A model generated the notes under the pieces. The model was not told the DNA's origin and did no database searches. It saw nothing but the letters and a program-made list of their open reading frames with translations. The translations under genes and the position numbers were made by a program. A DNA stretch of 64,000 nt from an uncultured Clostridia bacterium (lineage in GTDB: Bacteria; Bacillota; Clostridia; TANB77; CAG-508), in contig CANPFR010000007.1 in NCBI GenBank assembly GCA_947573445.1, positions 27,976 through 91,975 on the forward strand, written 5' to 3'. This document shows positions 40,211 through 48,556 of the stretch, piece after piece (within the stretch, counting starts at the first letter, position 1; every line of letters starts with the position of its first letter).

Positions 40211-43200
40211 TTATTGATTCAATCTGTATTCATTCAATGCTAGAATATCTCTCATATCGATTTCATCATCTGTATCAGCAATATTTCCAGCAATAAATTC
40301 TGCATCTGTTAATTCTTTTGTGTTGTCTAATCTGTATTCATTTAATCTTAAAACATCACCTAAATTAACATCACCAGTTCCTGTTGTATCACCTTTTACA
40401 ACCACTTTGCATTGTACTTTGTCTGATAATCCATTTACAATAATGGTTTGATTTGTTTTTACTTTTTCAGCTGAATCAATTACTTTTTCAGCACTTGCAT
40501 CTTTTACAACAAGATTGTAAGAAGTTGTGTTTAATGTAACATCTTTTAAAACATCTGCTACAGTTGTATCTTGTGGAACAACAATATAGCTCATATTATT
40601 CATATGTTTCGTTCCTTCAATATTGCTTCCAACGCCTATGTTTACACTGATTTGAACCGTTTTATTGTCATCTTCTTTATCATCTCCAGGATTCGTTGGC
40701 TCATTTGAAGAACCACCATTTTTTACTACTTCATATTGAATTAAACAACTTGTACCTGTACCAATTCCTGTTCCTGTTACAGTAACTGTTGCAACTCTTG
40801 TGCCCACAGCTGGTGTTTCTAGAATTACATAAGTTCCATCACTGGCTACATTACCATAGAAACTTGTGAATCCAAAACTTGTATTTTCCCAATCGATTTG
40901 TTCTAATTGTCCAAAGATTTTTGGTAATTCTACTTTTACTCGATCAGAGCTTTTTTCTATGACTAAATTCATTGTTAAGTCTTGTGCTTTTAAGTTTATT
41001 TTCTTAGAAACAACATCTTTCACGTATTGATCAATTGTTTTGTTGTTTGCTTTTGCAATAAATTCAAATTGATTTTTGAAGTTTTCAATATCATCAATTT
41101 GGTTGTTTGATAAGTCTAATTTTTGCCATTTGTTAATATCACTAATTGTGAAATCAAGGCTTCCACTAATCAAGTTCTTTGATAAGTTCAAAGATTTTAA
41201 TCTACTAATACCTTCTAATACTTTTATATCGCTAATGTTGTTAAAAGCCAAATCTAAAGTATTTAACCATGTAATTTGTGTCCAATTTACAGAATTAATA
41301 TTTGAAATTTCATTTTCTGCCAATTTTAATGTTCTTAATTCTTTCATTACAGAAATTTCATCAATGTTTTCAATTAAGTTTTCTGACATGTCTAAACTGT
41401 ATAATCTTGGTAATGTAATGTTTCCACTAATATCAGCATCAGATGCTTTGGCAATTCTTCCTGCCATTGCAATAATATTTTCAGGATATTCATCCATTGG
41501 TGTTTTTGCTCTATAAGGACAATCTTTTTGATGTGTATCTTTTTGTGCCTCTAATCTAGTTGTACTTACTCCATCTATTCTTTTTAACTCAATATCGCTT
41601 GTAATGCTTGAGCTAACCATACAACCTGTTGCTCCACCTTTTGCAATACCTGTCATTAAACAACTATTCGTAACAATTACAAAGTCATCAAACTGACGCA
41701 ATTTTGTTAATTCACCTGATTGACCTATATATTTTTCAAGACTTGGTTCTTCTTCAATTTCCTTTAATCTTTCCGTAAAATATTCTGCCACTGGATTTTT
41801 GGTCTCATCACTAAAATCTAAGTGATAACTTGCTTTTAAATAACCTTTTTCCTCTGTTGTTAAATATTTTTCAATTGAATTCATTTTTGTAACTTGTTCT
41901 TGTAACAATGCTTTTGCTTGTTCTAAATTCAAAGCACCATATTCATCATCTGTCATATTTTTTAAAGATGGTGTGATAACTGAAGTTACTTTATAAGCAT
42001 CATTATAAATTGTATAAATTTCTTGCACTTTTGCATTTACTTTTGGTAAAGCTGTATTTACTTTTGTTTGAGCAGGTGCAACTTTTTCTTCTTCGATTTT
42101 TGCTTTTTGGGCTTGTAAATCTTCTATTCTTTTCGTTGTTTGTTCTGTTGATTCACCTTTTTGAAGCTCAGCAATTTGTTTATCAATTGCATCAACTTCT
42201 TTTTCAGCAGCATTTAATTCTGCTTTTGCTGTTTCATAAGTTGTAAGTCTTTCTTGTAATTGTGCCATTTTTTCTTTAAATCTAGTTTGTAATTTTTGTT
42301 CTTCTTCCTCTTTCATTTTTTGTAAATCAACAATTGTATCAATTGTTTTTACATAGTTTGAAGAAACATCTAATTCTTTTTCCAAACCAATAAACATCTC
42401 TAATCCACTTAAATCTGTAAGTTGCTTATTGGATAACAATAAACTTGTAATTTTATTAACTAAATCATTTTCATTAATCACTAAAATTTGTTGATCATCA
42501 TAAGCTTTATCATACAAATTAGCTGTATCTGTATAAGCTCTTAAATCAGAATTTTTGGTTTGATTTCTTGTCAATTGTTCTTTTACTGCGTCATACAATT
42601 TTTTGTCTTTTAAGAAAATAGCTCTTTGGTTTTCATTGATTACAACATAATGTACATCAATTTGTGAATTATATAAACGGTTATCCATGTCTGTAATGCG
42701 TAATTTTAATGTAGCTAAACCACTATATTTAGAACCTTCTGAGTTTCCAATTGTTAAATTAACTGCATCTGAATTGCTATTAAATGAACTAACATTAAAT
42801 GAAAGTCCAGCATCATTTCCACCAGCATATGTGAAATCAATCCAATCTGCTTTTAATGGTTTTGCAAATTCTCTTACAATTTGTGGTAATTGACATTGAT
42901 ATTGATAAGTTCCATTTTTTACAATAGAATTATTAATCACTTCCACTTTACTAAGAATTTGATTATGTAAGTTTACTGTTGCAATTTCTTTTATATTACT
43001 TACTGCACTTACATCACTAATTTGGTTAGATGATAAATCTAAAAAAGTTAAATTAAAACTATTTAAAATAGATAAATCACTTTCATCACTCAATTTATTC
43101 GCAGATAAATCTAATGAAGTCACACTTGAAAAGCTTTCCAATCCGCTTAAATCAGTGATACCATTATTCGATAACGTTAATTTTGTTACCTTAGCAATTT

Positions 43201-43411
43201 CAGTATCTGAAATTGTAATCATATGTTGCATATCATTATAAGTAGCTTGTATACCTTGTTGTTCTAAATTAGACTTTACAGCAGTATACAAAGCACTATT
43301 TAATGTAATGCTTCCATCTGTTGCAGCATATCCTTTTATTGTAGGAAATATACTGCTTAAAACGAACATCATTAATAATATAATTGATATTACTCGTCTT
43401 TTGTTCATCAT
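40211..43411 (-). CDS. Secreted leucine-rich-repeat protein with dockerin-like C-terminus
   Basis: A 1066-residue protein. The signal peptide is residues 1-28. LRRs of the SDS22/internalin type lie near residues 70-150 (LDLSANKLSDES) and 640-790 (LDLAFNNISDIKVL). Between them is a long coiled coil at about 375-480 rich in Glu/Lys/Gln. An Ig-like and a DUF4430-like region precede the last 60 residues, which hold a duplicated Ca-binding motif (TGDVNLGDVLRLNEYRL and the related DEIDMRDILALNEYRL), the two-F-hand layout of dockerin. No anchor is present, so surface retention would rely on binding a cohesin such as that of the next gene. Confidence 0.87.
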   Translation of the reverse strand: MMNKRRVISIILLMMFVLSSIFPTIKGYAATDGSITLNSALYTAVKSNLEQQGIQATYNDMQHMITISDTEIAKVTKLTLSNNGITDLSGLESFSSVTSLDLSANKLSDESDLSILNSFNLTFLDLSSNQISDVSAVSNIKEIATVNLHNQILSKVEVINNSIVKNGTYQYQCQLPQIVREFAKPLKADWIDFTYAGGNDAGLSFNVSSFNSNSDAVNLTIGNSEGSKYSGLATLKLRITDMDNRLYNSQIDVHYVVINENQRAIFLKDKKLYDAVKEQLTRNQTKNSDLRAYTDTANLYDKAYDDQQILVINENDLVNKITSLLLSNKQLTDLSGLEMFIGLEKELDVSSNYVKTIDTIVDLQKMKEEEEQKLQTRFKEKMAQLQERLTTYETAKAELNAAEKEVDAIDKQIAELQKGESTEQTTKRIEDLQAQKAKIEEEKVAPAQTKVNTALPKVNAKVQEIYTIYNDAYKVTSVITPSLKNMTDDEYGALNLEQAKALLQEQVTKMNSIEKYLTTEEKGYLKASYHLDFSDETKNPVAEYFTERLKEIEEEPSLEKYIGQSGELTKLRQFDDFVIVTNSCLMTGIAKGGATGCMVSSSITSDIELKRIDGVSTTRLEAQKDTHQKDCPYRAKTPMDEYPENIIAMAGRIAKASDADISGNITLPRLYSLDMSENLIENIDEISVMKELRTLKLAENEISNINSVNWTQITWLNTLDLAFNNISDIKVLEGISRLKSLNLSKNLISGSLDFTISDINKWQKLDLSNNQIDDIENFKNQFEFIAKANNKTIDQYVKDVVSKKINLKAQDLTMNLVIEKSSDRVKVELPKIFGQLEQIDWENTSFGFTSFYGNVASDGTYVILETPAVGTRVATVTVTGTGIGTGTSCLIQYEVVKNGGSSNEPTNPGDDKEDDNKTVQISVNIGVGSNIEGTKHMNNMSYIVVPQDTTVADVLKDVTLNTTSYNLVVKDASAEKVIDSAEKVKTNQTIIVNGLSDKVQCKVVVKGDTTGTGDVNLGDVLRLNEYRLDNTKELTDAEFIAGNIADTDDEIDMRDILALNEYRLNQ

Positions 43412-43444
43412 AATTTTCCTCCTTCAATTAAATACGTTAATTAA

Positions 43445-43473
43445 ATTAAACAATTTTTTTCTCATAAAGTCAA
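43445..43473 (-). promoter_or_regulatory. Promoter of the LRR-dockerin gene
   Basis: On the minus strand, -35 TTGACT (43468-43473), a 17-base spacer, -10 TTTAAT (43445-43450). The rest of the 343-base divergent gap (43412-43754) shows no further gene. Confidence 0.6.
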
Positions 43474-43687
43474 TAGTAAATTTCTGGAAACCCCTTCAAT
43501 TTCAGCGATTTTTAAACTTAAACTTCCTACGGATTAACACCTTTCCTGTTTCCGTTTCATGCCAATATATCTTTTTTGTTACATTTTTATCCTCAAAATG
43601 CAACAATCGTGCGGAAACAAACCTTTCCATGATTTTACGATATGACAAATATTTTCCAAAAAACAAAATAAAATCATAAAATTAGAC

Positions 43688-43716
43688 TAGACAAGCTAAA
43701 AAATTATCGATATAAT
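43688..43716 (+). promoter_or_regulatory. Promoter of the S24-family regulator
   Basis: -35 TAGACA (43688-43693), a 17-base spacer, -10 TATAAT (43711-43716). Confidence 0.65.
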
Positions 43717-43754
43717 AAATAAAATCGACAAAAAAATACAAGTGAGGTAAAAAT

Positions 43755-44322
43755 ATGTTAGCAAATTTAATCGCAAGAATCAGAAAAGAAAAAGGAATTT
43801 CAAAAACAAACTTGGCTAAAGCCACACGGTGTTAACACTGGTCATTTAACACATATTGAAAAAGGAAGTCGAAATCCAAGTCACAAAGTCTTAAAAACCC
43901 TTGCCAATTCTTTGGGAGTACCTTATCAACCACTCTTCTCTGTTTATGATAAGGAATTAAATAAAAATCAATTAGACTACAATTATACCAACTACATTAC
44001 CTACAACAAAGTTCCAGCTATTTCTCAAATTGATGAATACATCAGTTGCCCTGCAAACTTTTCAAATGCATCCTTTGCCTATAAAGTCTTAGATCCATCT
44101 ATGAGTCCCACCATTTTACCTGGTTCTTACGTGTTTGTAGAAATAAATGGTTTAATCAATCATAAAGAAATTGGTCTTTTTCGATTAAACGACGAATTTT
44201 TAATTCGTAAATTAATCTACAAAAGAAATCATTTCATCCTAAAAGCAAATGACAAAAAATTCAAAGATATCACCATTTCAGACTCCGACGATTTTCAAAT
44301 TATTGGAAAAATCTACATCTAA
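43755..44322 (+). CDS. Xre helix-turn-helix regulator with S24/LexA-like domain, read across a +1 shift at CGG 43827-43829
   Basis: ATG 43755 follows GAGGTAA. The raw frame ends after 26 codons (ACA CGG TGT TAA). Skipping the C gives LAKATGVNTGHLTHIEKGSR, a perfect Xre-type HTH, and leads into an S24 peptidase-like domain; the joined product is 188 residues. The catalytic Ser would be in DPSMSPTILPGS. At the LexA Lys position the sequence reads EFLIRKL, so the general base may be displaced or lost, and self-cleavage is uncertain. It is the only plus-strand shifted gene, which shows that the signal follows the coding strand. Confidence 0.87.
43827..43829 (+). other. In-frame CGG, proposed +1 shift site within an HTH (S24 regulator)
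   Basis: The upstream frame reads ACA CGG TGT TAA. The restored reading is ACA (C) GGT GTT AAC, giving ATGVN of the helix-turn-helix. Confidence 0.8.
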
Positions 44323-44427
44323 TGTTACAATTTGATTACATTTTACTTTTTTTGTCATTTGTACTTGAAAAAAAAATCAGTTAATCATATAATATAAATA
44401 ATGATTTTTACTTAAGAGGAGAATTTT

Positions 44428-44901
44428 ATGGAACTGATAAAAAATATATTTTTTAATACAGATAAATTAACTACTAACACAACAGTTAAAATTTCTTACA
44501 CTGGTAAATTTTTTCAAGACAATTCTGAAAAAGTCATGATACACTATGGTTTTGGAAACAATTGGGAAAATTTAACAGAATTACCAATGCAAAAAACAGA
44601 TTTAGGCTTTCAAATAGAAATTGAACTTTTAGACCATAACACCTTCAATTTCTGCTTAAAAAATGAGAAAAATGAATGGGATAATAACAATGGAACTAAT
44701 TATATTTTTGCTATTGAACATCCAGAAACTTCATTAGTTGTGATGGAAGAAGCACCAATTGCACGTCCTCATAAATTACGCAAATCCTACTTAATTTCCA
44801 AAAAAATTCGTCTAACCATTTATAAAATTCTTATTTCCATTCCAAAATTAATTTCTGGAAATTACAAGAGAAAAGAAAAAAGAGCAAATAATAACATTTA
44901 A
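44428..44901 (+). CDS. Cytoplasmic protein with starch-binding-like (CBM25/53) module
   Basis: A 157-residue protein. Residues 18-105 match the CBM25/CBM53 pattern: VMIHYGFGNNWENLTELPM, then FNFCLKNEKNEWDNNNGTNY, where the WDNN-x-G-x-NY motif carries the sugar-stacking aromatics in the family. The C-terminal 40 residues are basic and partly hydrophobic (ISKKIRLTIYKILISIPKLI), perhaps an amphipathic membrane-binding helix. There is no signal peptide, so it probably acts inside the cell, for example on stored polysaccharide. It has the Shine-Dalgarno AGAGGAG and a terminator shared with the convergent fabG-like gene. Confidence 0.75.
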   Translation: MELIKNIFFNTDKLTTNTTVKISYTGKFFQDNSEKVMIHYGFGNNWENLTELPMQKTDLGFQIEIELLDHNTFNFCLKNEKNEWDNNNGTNYIFAIEHPETSLVVMEEAPIARPHKLRKSYLISKKIRLTIYKILISIPKLISGNYKRKEKRANNNI

Positions 44902-44929
44902 AAAGGACTTTTTACAAAGTCCTTTTTTA
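44899..44929. terminator. Bidirectional terminator
   Basis: AAAAAGGACTTT-TTACA-AAGTCCTTTTTT serves the CBM gene (plus) and the FabG-like gene (minus). Confidence 0.85.
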
Positions 44930-45650
44930 CATATTCCATCCACCATTAATTTCAACCACTTGCCCTGTTGTATATTCATCTTCCACAAGCCATTTCACAC
45001 ATTTTGCAATATCTCTTGGCATTCCAATTTTATTGAGTGGAATTTCTTTTTTCATCTCCTCATAATCCAAGTCCTGATTCATCTCTGTATCAATAATTCC
45101 TGGTGCGATTGAATTCACTCGGATATTAGATAATCCGCAATTCTTTCCCAAGTGCCTTTGTCATTCCATCAATTCCAGCCTTACTCACCGAATAATGCAC
45201 TTCACAAGCTCCACCAACTCTTCCGAAAATGGATGAAATATTAATTACACACCCAGATTTCTTATGAATCATATGCCTTACCACCTCCTGGGTACAACAA
45301 AATACCGAATACAAATTGGTTTGCATCACATGATTCCAATCATCATCTGTAATTTCAGTAAATAACTTCACTTGGTCAATTCCTGCATTGTTTACTAAAA
45401 CATCAATTCTACCATAACGTTTTATGATAAAATCAACCATTGCTTGCACTTCTGCTCGTTTTGAAACATCACACTGAAAAATATCGATTTCATAGCCTGA
45501 TTCTTTCAATTCCTGCTGAAGTTCTACTGCCTTTTGCTTTGATTGATGATAATTCGCAATCACTTGGTTTCCCTCTTTTGCCAGCACTTTCGCAATTTCT
45601 CGTCCAATCCCTCGGGACGCCCCTGTGACCAAAATTACTTTTTTCCCCAT
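44927..45650 (-). CDS. FabG-like short-chain dehydrogenase/reductase, read across a +1 shift at CGG 45135-45137
   Basis: The joined protein is 240 residues, normal for FabG-type 3-oxoacyl-ACP reductases. Seen: TGASRGIG NAD(P) motif at 9-16, NNAG, catalytic Ser in INISS, YxxxK in HYSVSKAG, and the C-terminal VEINGGWNM. The raw frame ends KELRII-stop. Skipping the C of CGG gives KELGLSNIRVNSIAPGIIDT, the conserved segment after the active site. I use ATG 45650, because GGAGG is too near ATG 45656. The gene is monocistronic, so a role in main fatty-acid synthesis is possible but not shown. Confidence 0.9.
45135..45137 (-). other. In-frame CGG, proposed +1 shift site (FabG-like)
   Basis: The upstream frame reads TTG CGG ATT ATC TAA. 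The restored reading is TTG (C) GGA TTA TCT AAT. Confidence 0.8.
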
Positions 45651-45671
45651 TTTCATTCCTCCAATGCCAAA

Positions 45672-45700
45672 AATATATCACAAGTCGAGATTTATGTCAA
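45672..45700 (-). promoter_or_regulatory. Promoter of the FabG-like gene
   Basis: On the minus strand, -35 TTGACA (45695-45700), a 17-base spacer, -10 TATATT (45672-45677). Confidence 0.7.
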
Positions 45701-46048
45701 ATTCATACCACCAATTTTAGGCGAAACCATTCCAAAAACCAATTTTTTTCCATCCCGCTCCGTCTTTTTTCTTCAAAATCCACCCACTCAGGGAAAGGCC
45801 CTTCATTTCAATTCTAAGCGCTTTTACCCCCTCCTTAGTGTTTTATGTATACTTTTCTCTAAAAACGCCTTCTCGTCAATTCTGGTGCTTTGTGAAAAAG
45901 CACTTTTCTTGATACAATATGTTTTTATACCTCTAAAACATCCTTAATTGTCCCAAATTTTGATTTTACAGGATTTTTTGACCTTTTTGTCAAAAAATCA
46001 CAAAAAGGTGCCTTAAAATCGAAATTTAGCATTTTCTTCGCAAATCAA
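45701..46048. other. Gene-less divergent region with pyrimidine-rich top strand
   Basis: No credible gene is present in about 350 bases. The top strand is unusually C/T-rich from 45720 to 45850. A hairpin GTGCTTT/AAAGCAC with a following T-rich tract lies at about 45881-45908 and could end a short RNA. I see no known RNA family. Confidence 0.4.
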
Positions 46049-46077
46049 TTGACAATTTTATGTAAATATGTTATTAT
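46049..46077 (+). promoter_or_regulatory. Promoter of the gene at 46130
   Basis: -35 TTGACA (46049-46054), a 17-base spacer, -10 TATTAT (46072-46077). Confidence 0.7.
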
Positions 46078-46129
46078 ATTTTCAAATCTTAATAGCAATC
46101 TATTCTTTTGTCATTAAAGGAGGATTCGT

Positions 46130-46480
46130 ATGGAAAAATTAAAAAAAGTAATTGGCGAACTTTCTGCCATTGCTACCTATTGTCCAGACCTTATGTCTGA
46201 CTGCCCTCTTCGGGACTCTTTAAATGGTTTTGATTACATGAATCGGATTGGTATTGATGGAAGCTTTCATTTTAGCATTTCTTTCAACCAATATTCCTTC
46301 TTTCACGATTCAGAGCTTGAGCCTTCAGAAAATATCTCAAATTTTGCATTATGGATTTTTGAGATTTCTAGCAAACTCTTTCACTCCAATCGCAAAGAAG
46401 AGCAAGCATTCGCAGAAAAAATCAAATCCATTTACTTGTGTAATATTTTTAGGGCATATGCCCAATTTTTAAGAAAATAA
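46130..46480 (+). CDS. Hypothetical protein, 116 aa, with two in-frame CGG codons
   Basis: I do not recognise this protein. It is soluble, starts at ATG 46130 after AAAGGAGG, and is followed by a strong terminator. The amino-acid mix (ISSKLFHSNRKEEQAFAEKI near residue 85) is that of a real folded protein. It contains CGG at codon 28 (46211-46213) and codon 39 (46244-46246) in a frame that stays open, unlike the nine shifted genes. A shift at the first CGG would hit a stop two codons later. It shares this property only with the short gene at 22329. Confidence 0.65.
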   Translation: MEKLKKVIGELSAIATYCPDLMSDCPLRDSLNGFDYMNRIGIDGSFHFSISFNQYSFFHDSELEPSENISNFALWIFEISSKLFHSNRKEEQAFAEKIKSIYLCNIFRAYAQFLRK

Positions 46481-46493
46481 CAATTTACAATTA

Positions 46494-46515
46494 ACCCCCG
46501 ATTTGGGGGTTTTTC
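46494..46515 (+). terminator. Terminator of the gene at 46130
   Basis: ACCCCC-GATTT-GGGGGT followed by TTTTC. Confidence 0.85.
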
Positions 46516-46636
46516 TCTTAACTATAAAAAAATTATCTATTTACGTGGTTATTGTATGCTGTTATATCTTCTTTATCAATATATTTGTAATTTTAATTTT
46601 TATCTTATTGATACTCACGCTTTTTCCCAAAAAAAC

Positions 46637-46665
46637 TTGTATTTTCCCAAAAATTGCTATATAAT
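46637..46665 (+). promoter_or_regulatory. Promoter of asnS
   Basis: -35 TTGTAT (46637-46642), a 17-base spacer, -10 TATAAT (46660-46665). Confidence 0.65.
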
Positions 46666-46696
46666 AATAAAAACATTTTAAAACGGAGGAAATTTT

Positions 46697-48088
46697 ATGA
46701 ACAAATTAACCATTCGAGATTTATACAAATCTCCAAAAGATTTTGAAGGGCAATCTATCTTCATTGAAGGTTGGGTTAAAACTGTGCGTGACTCCAAAAC
46801 ATTTGGTTTTATTGAATTAAACGATGGTTCCTTTTTTAAAAATTTACAAATCGTTTTTGACAACACGTTAAGCAATTTTGAAGAAATCTGTAAACTAACC
46901 ATCATTTCATCCCTTGCTATAACAGGAAAACTCGTCATAACAGAAGGTGCCAAACAACCATTCGAATTACGTGCTGAAAAAATTGAAATCCACAATTTAG
47001 CAGATAATAGCTATCCACTACAAAAAAAACGACATACTTTCGAATATTTAAGAACCACCGCTCATTTGCGTCCTCGTACCAATACCTTTAATGCTGTATT
47101 CAGAGTTCGAAGCGTTCTTTCTTATGCGATTCACAAATTTTTCCAAGAACGTGATTTCGTCTATGTTCACACCCCAATTCTAACTTCAAGTGATGCCGAA
47201 GGTGCTGGAGAAATGTTTAATGTCAATTCATTTGATTTGAGCAATGTTCCCAAAACAGAGAATGAAAAAGTTGATTTTTCCAAAGACTTTTTTGGAAAAT
47301 CTGCACACCTTACTGTAAGTGGCCAGCTAAATGGAGAATCTTTTGCAACAGCTTTCCGCAATATTTACACTTTTGGACCTACTTTCCGTGCCGAAAACTC
47401 CAACACTGTAAAACATGCTGCAGAATTTTGGATGATTGAACCTGAAATCTGCTTTGCTGACTTAAACGATGATATGGACTTAGCAGAAGATATGCTAAAA
47501 TATATCTTTTCCTATGTCCTTGAGCATTGTCCTGAAGAAATGGATTTTTTCAATAATTTTATCGACAAAGGCTTGCTAGAAAGATTACACCACGTCATAA
47601 ACTCAGATTTTGCAAGAATTTCCTATACTGACGCAATCAAAGAACTAGAAAAATCAAACGACAAATTCGAATACAAAGTCAGCTGGGGAACTGATTTACA
47701 AACTGAACACGAAAGATATTTATGTGAGCAAGTCTTCAAAAAACCTGTATTTGTCACTGATTATCCAGCTGAAATAAAAGCCTTTTACATGAAACAAAAT
47801 CCAGACGGCAAAACTGTTGCTGCAGCTGATTTATTAGTTCCTGGAATCGGTGAAATCATTGGTGGTAGCCAAAGAGAAGAAAACTTGGAAAAATTAACTG
47901 CAAAAATGCAAGAATTAAACATGAATATGGATGATTACTGGTGGTATCTAGACCTAAGAAAATATGGAAGTATCGTCCACTCAGGATTTGGTCTTGGTTT
48001 CGAAAGAGCTATCATGTATTTAACTGGTATGCAAAACATCCGTGATGTTATTCCTTTCCCTAGAACACCAAATAATTGCGAATTTTAG
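46697..48088 (+). CDS. asnS: Asparaginyl-tRNA synthetase
   Basis: A class IIb synthetase of 463 residues, normal length. The N-terminal OB-fold anticodon-binding domain occupies residues 15-105 ([14 protein letters not shown]). The catalytic core has motif 2 [13 protein letters not shown] and motif 3 [15 protein letters not shown]. The FWMIEPE and [11 protein letters not shown] segments fit AsnRS rather than AspRS. It charges tRNA-Asn with asparagine. It is monocistronic, with its own promoter, the Shine-Dalgarno CGGAGGA and a terminator. No in-frame CGG is present in its 463 codons. Confidence 0.95.
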   Translation: MNKLTIRDLYKSPKDFEGQSIFIEGWVKTVRDSKTFGFIELNDGSFFKNLQIVFDNTLSNFEEICKLTIISSLAITGKLVITEGAKQPFELRAEKIEIHNLADNSYPLQKKRHTFEYLRTTAHLRPRTNTFNAVFRVRSVLSYAIHKFFQERDFVYVHTPILTSSDAEGAGEMFNVNSFDLSNVPKTENEKVDFSKDFFGKSAHLTVSGQLNGESFATAFRNIYTFGPTFRAENSNTVKHAAEFWMIEPEICFADLNDDMDLAEDMLKYIFSYVLEHCPEEMDFFNNFIDKGLLERLHHVINSDFARISYTDAIKELEKSNDKFEYKVSWGTDLQTEHERYLCEQVFKKPVFVTDYPAEIKAFYMKQNPDGKTVAAADLLVPGIGEIIGGSQREENLEKLTAKMQELNMNMDDYWWYLDLRKYGSIVHSGFGLGFERAIMYLTGMQNIRDVIPFPRTPNNCEF

Positions 48089-48098
48089 TAGAATTTCT

Positions 48099-48126
48099 CA
48101 GGCAAGCTAAGACTTGCCTGTTTTTT
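48099..48126 (+). terminator. Terminator of asnS
   Basis: CAGGCAAG-CTAAGA-CTTGCCTG followed by six T residues. Confidence 0.9.
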
Positions 48127-48222
48127 CATTTTATATGCTACAATTGTAGGCATTTTTAGAAATTTGTGATATTCTATATCTGTCCTTTCACAAGGAAATC
48201 TTGGAAGAAAGGAAAACGTAAT

Positions 48223-48312
48223 ATGACCTATGCTGATTTAATTTGTCGTTTGATTGAAAAGTCATTACAAAATAATAACAAACCATTAAACACCGATGAC
48301 CAAAAGAACTAG
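48223..48312 (+). CDS. Micro-ORF, 29 aa
   Basis: A short frame starts at ATG 48223, after GAAAGGAAAA, and encodes MTYADLICRLIEKSLQNNNK with a polar tail. A good terminator follows immediately. The function is unknown. Small, polar, independently terminated genes of this type could be real micropeptides or leader fragments. Confidence 0.45.
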   Translation: MTYADLICRLIEKSLQNNNKPLNTDDQKN

Positions 48313-48319
48313 ACATAGT

Positions 48320-48352
48320 CAAGAGAGTGTTTACACACACTCTCTTTTTTAA
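48320..48352 (+). terminator. Terminator after the micro-ORF
   Basis: AGAGAGTG-TTTACA-CACTCTCT followed by a T-run. Confidence 0.85.
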
Positions 48353-48556
48353 TAAAAAACAAATATAAAAAAGGTAGACAGTTGTACCCATCTACCTCGA
48401 ACGTTAATCTTGACCTATGCGATTAACTAAGTTATATTTATTATAATTCATTTTCTATTATATGTCAATAATCTTTTTATATTCAAAAAATAAACTGTTA
48501 TGAAACAAAAGAATATGAGTAATATAGAGAATAAAATAAATCGCTTAATCATAATC

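Noticed and set aside
46248..46472. Alternative frame after CGG 46244 as the real continuation of the gene at 46130
   Set aside because: The shifted frame is hydrophobic and low in acidic residues, while the zero frame has a normal protein composition and ends at the terminator.
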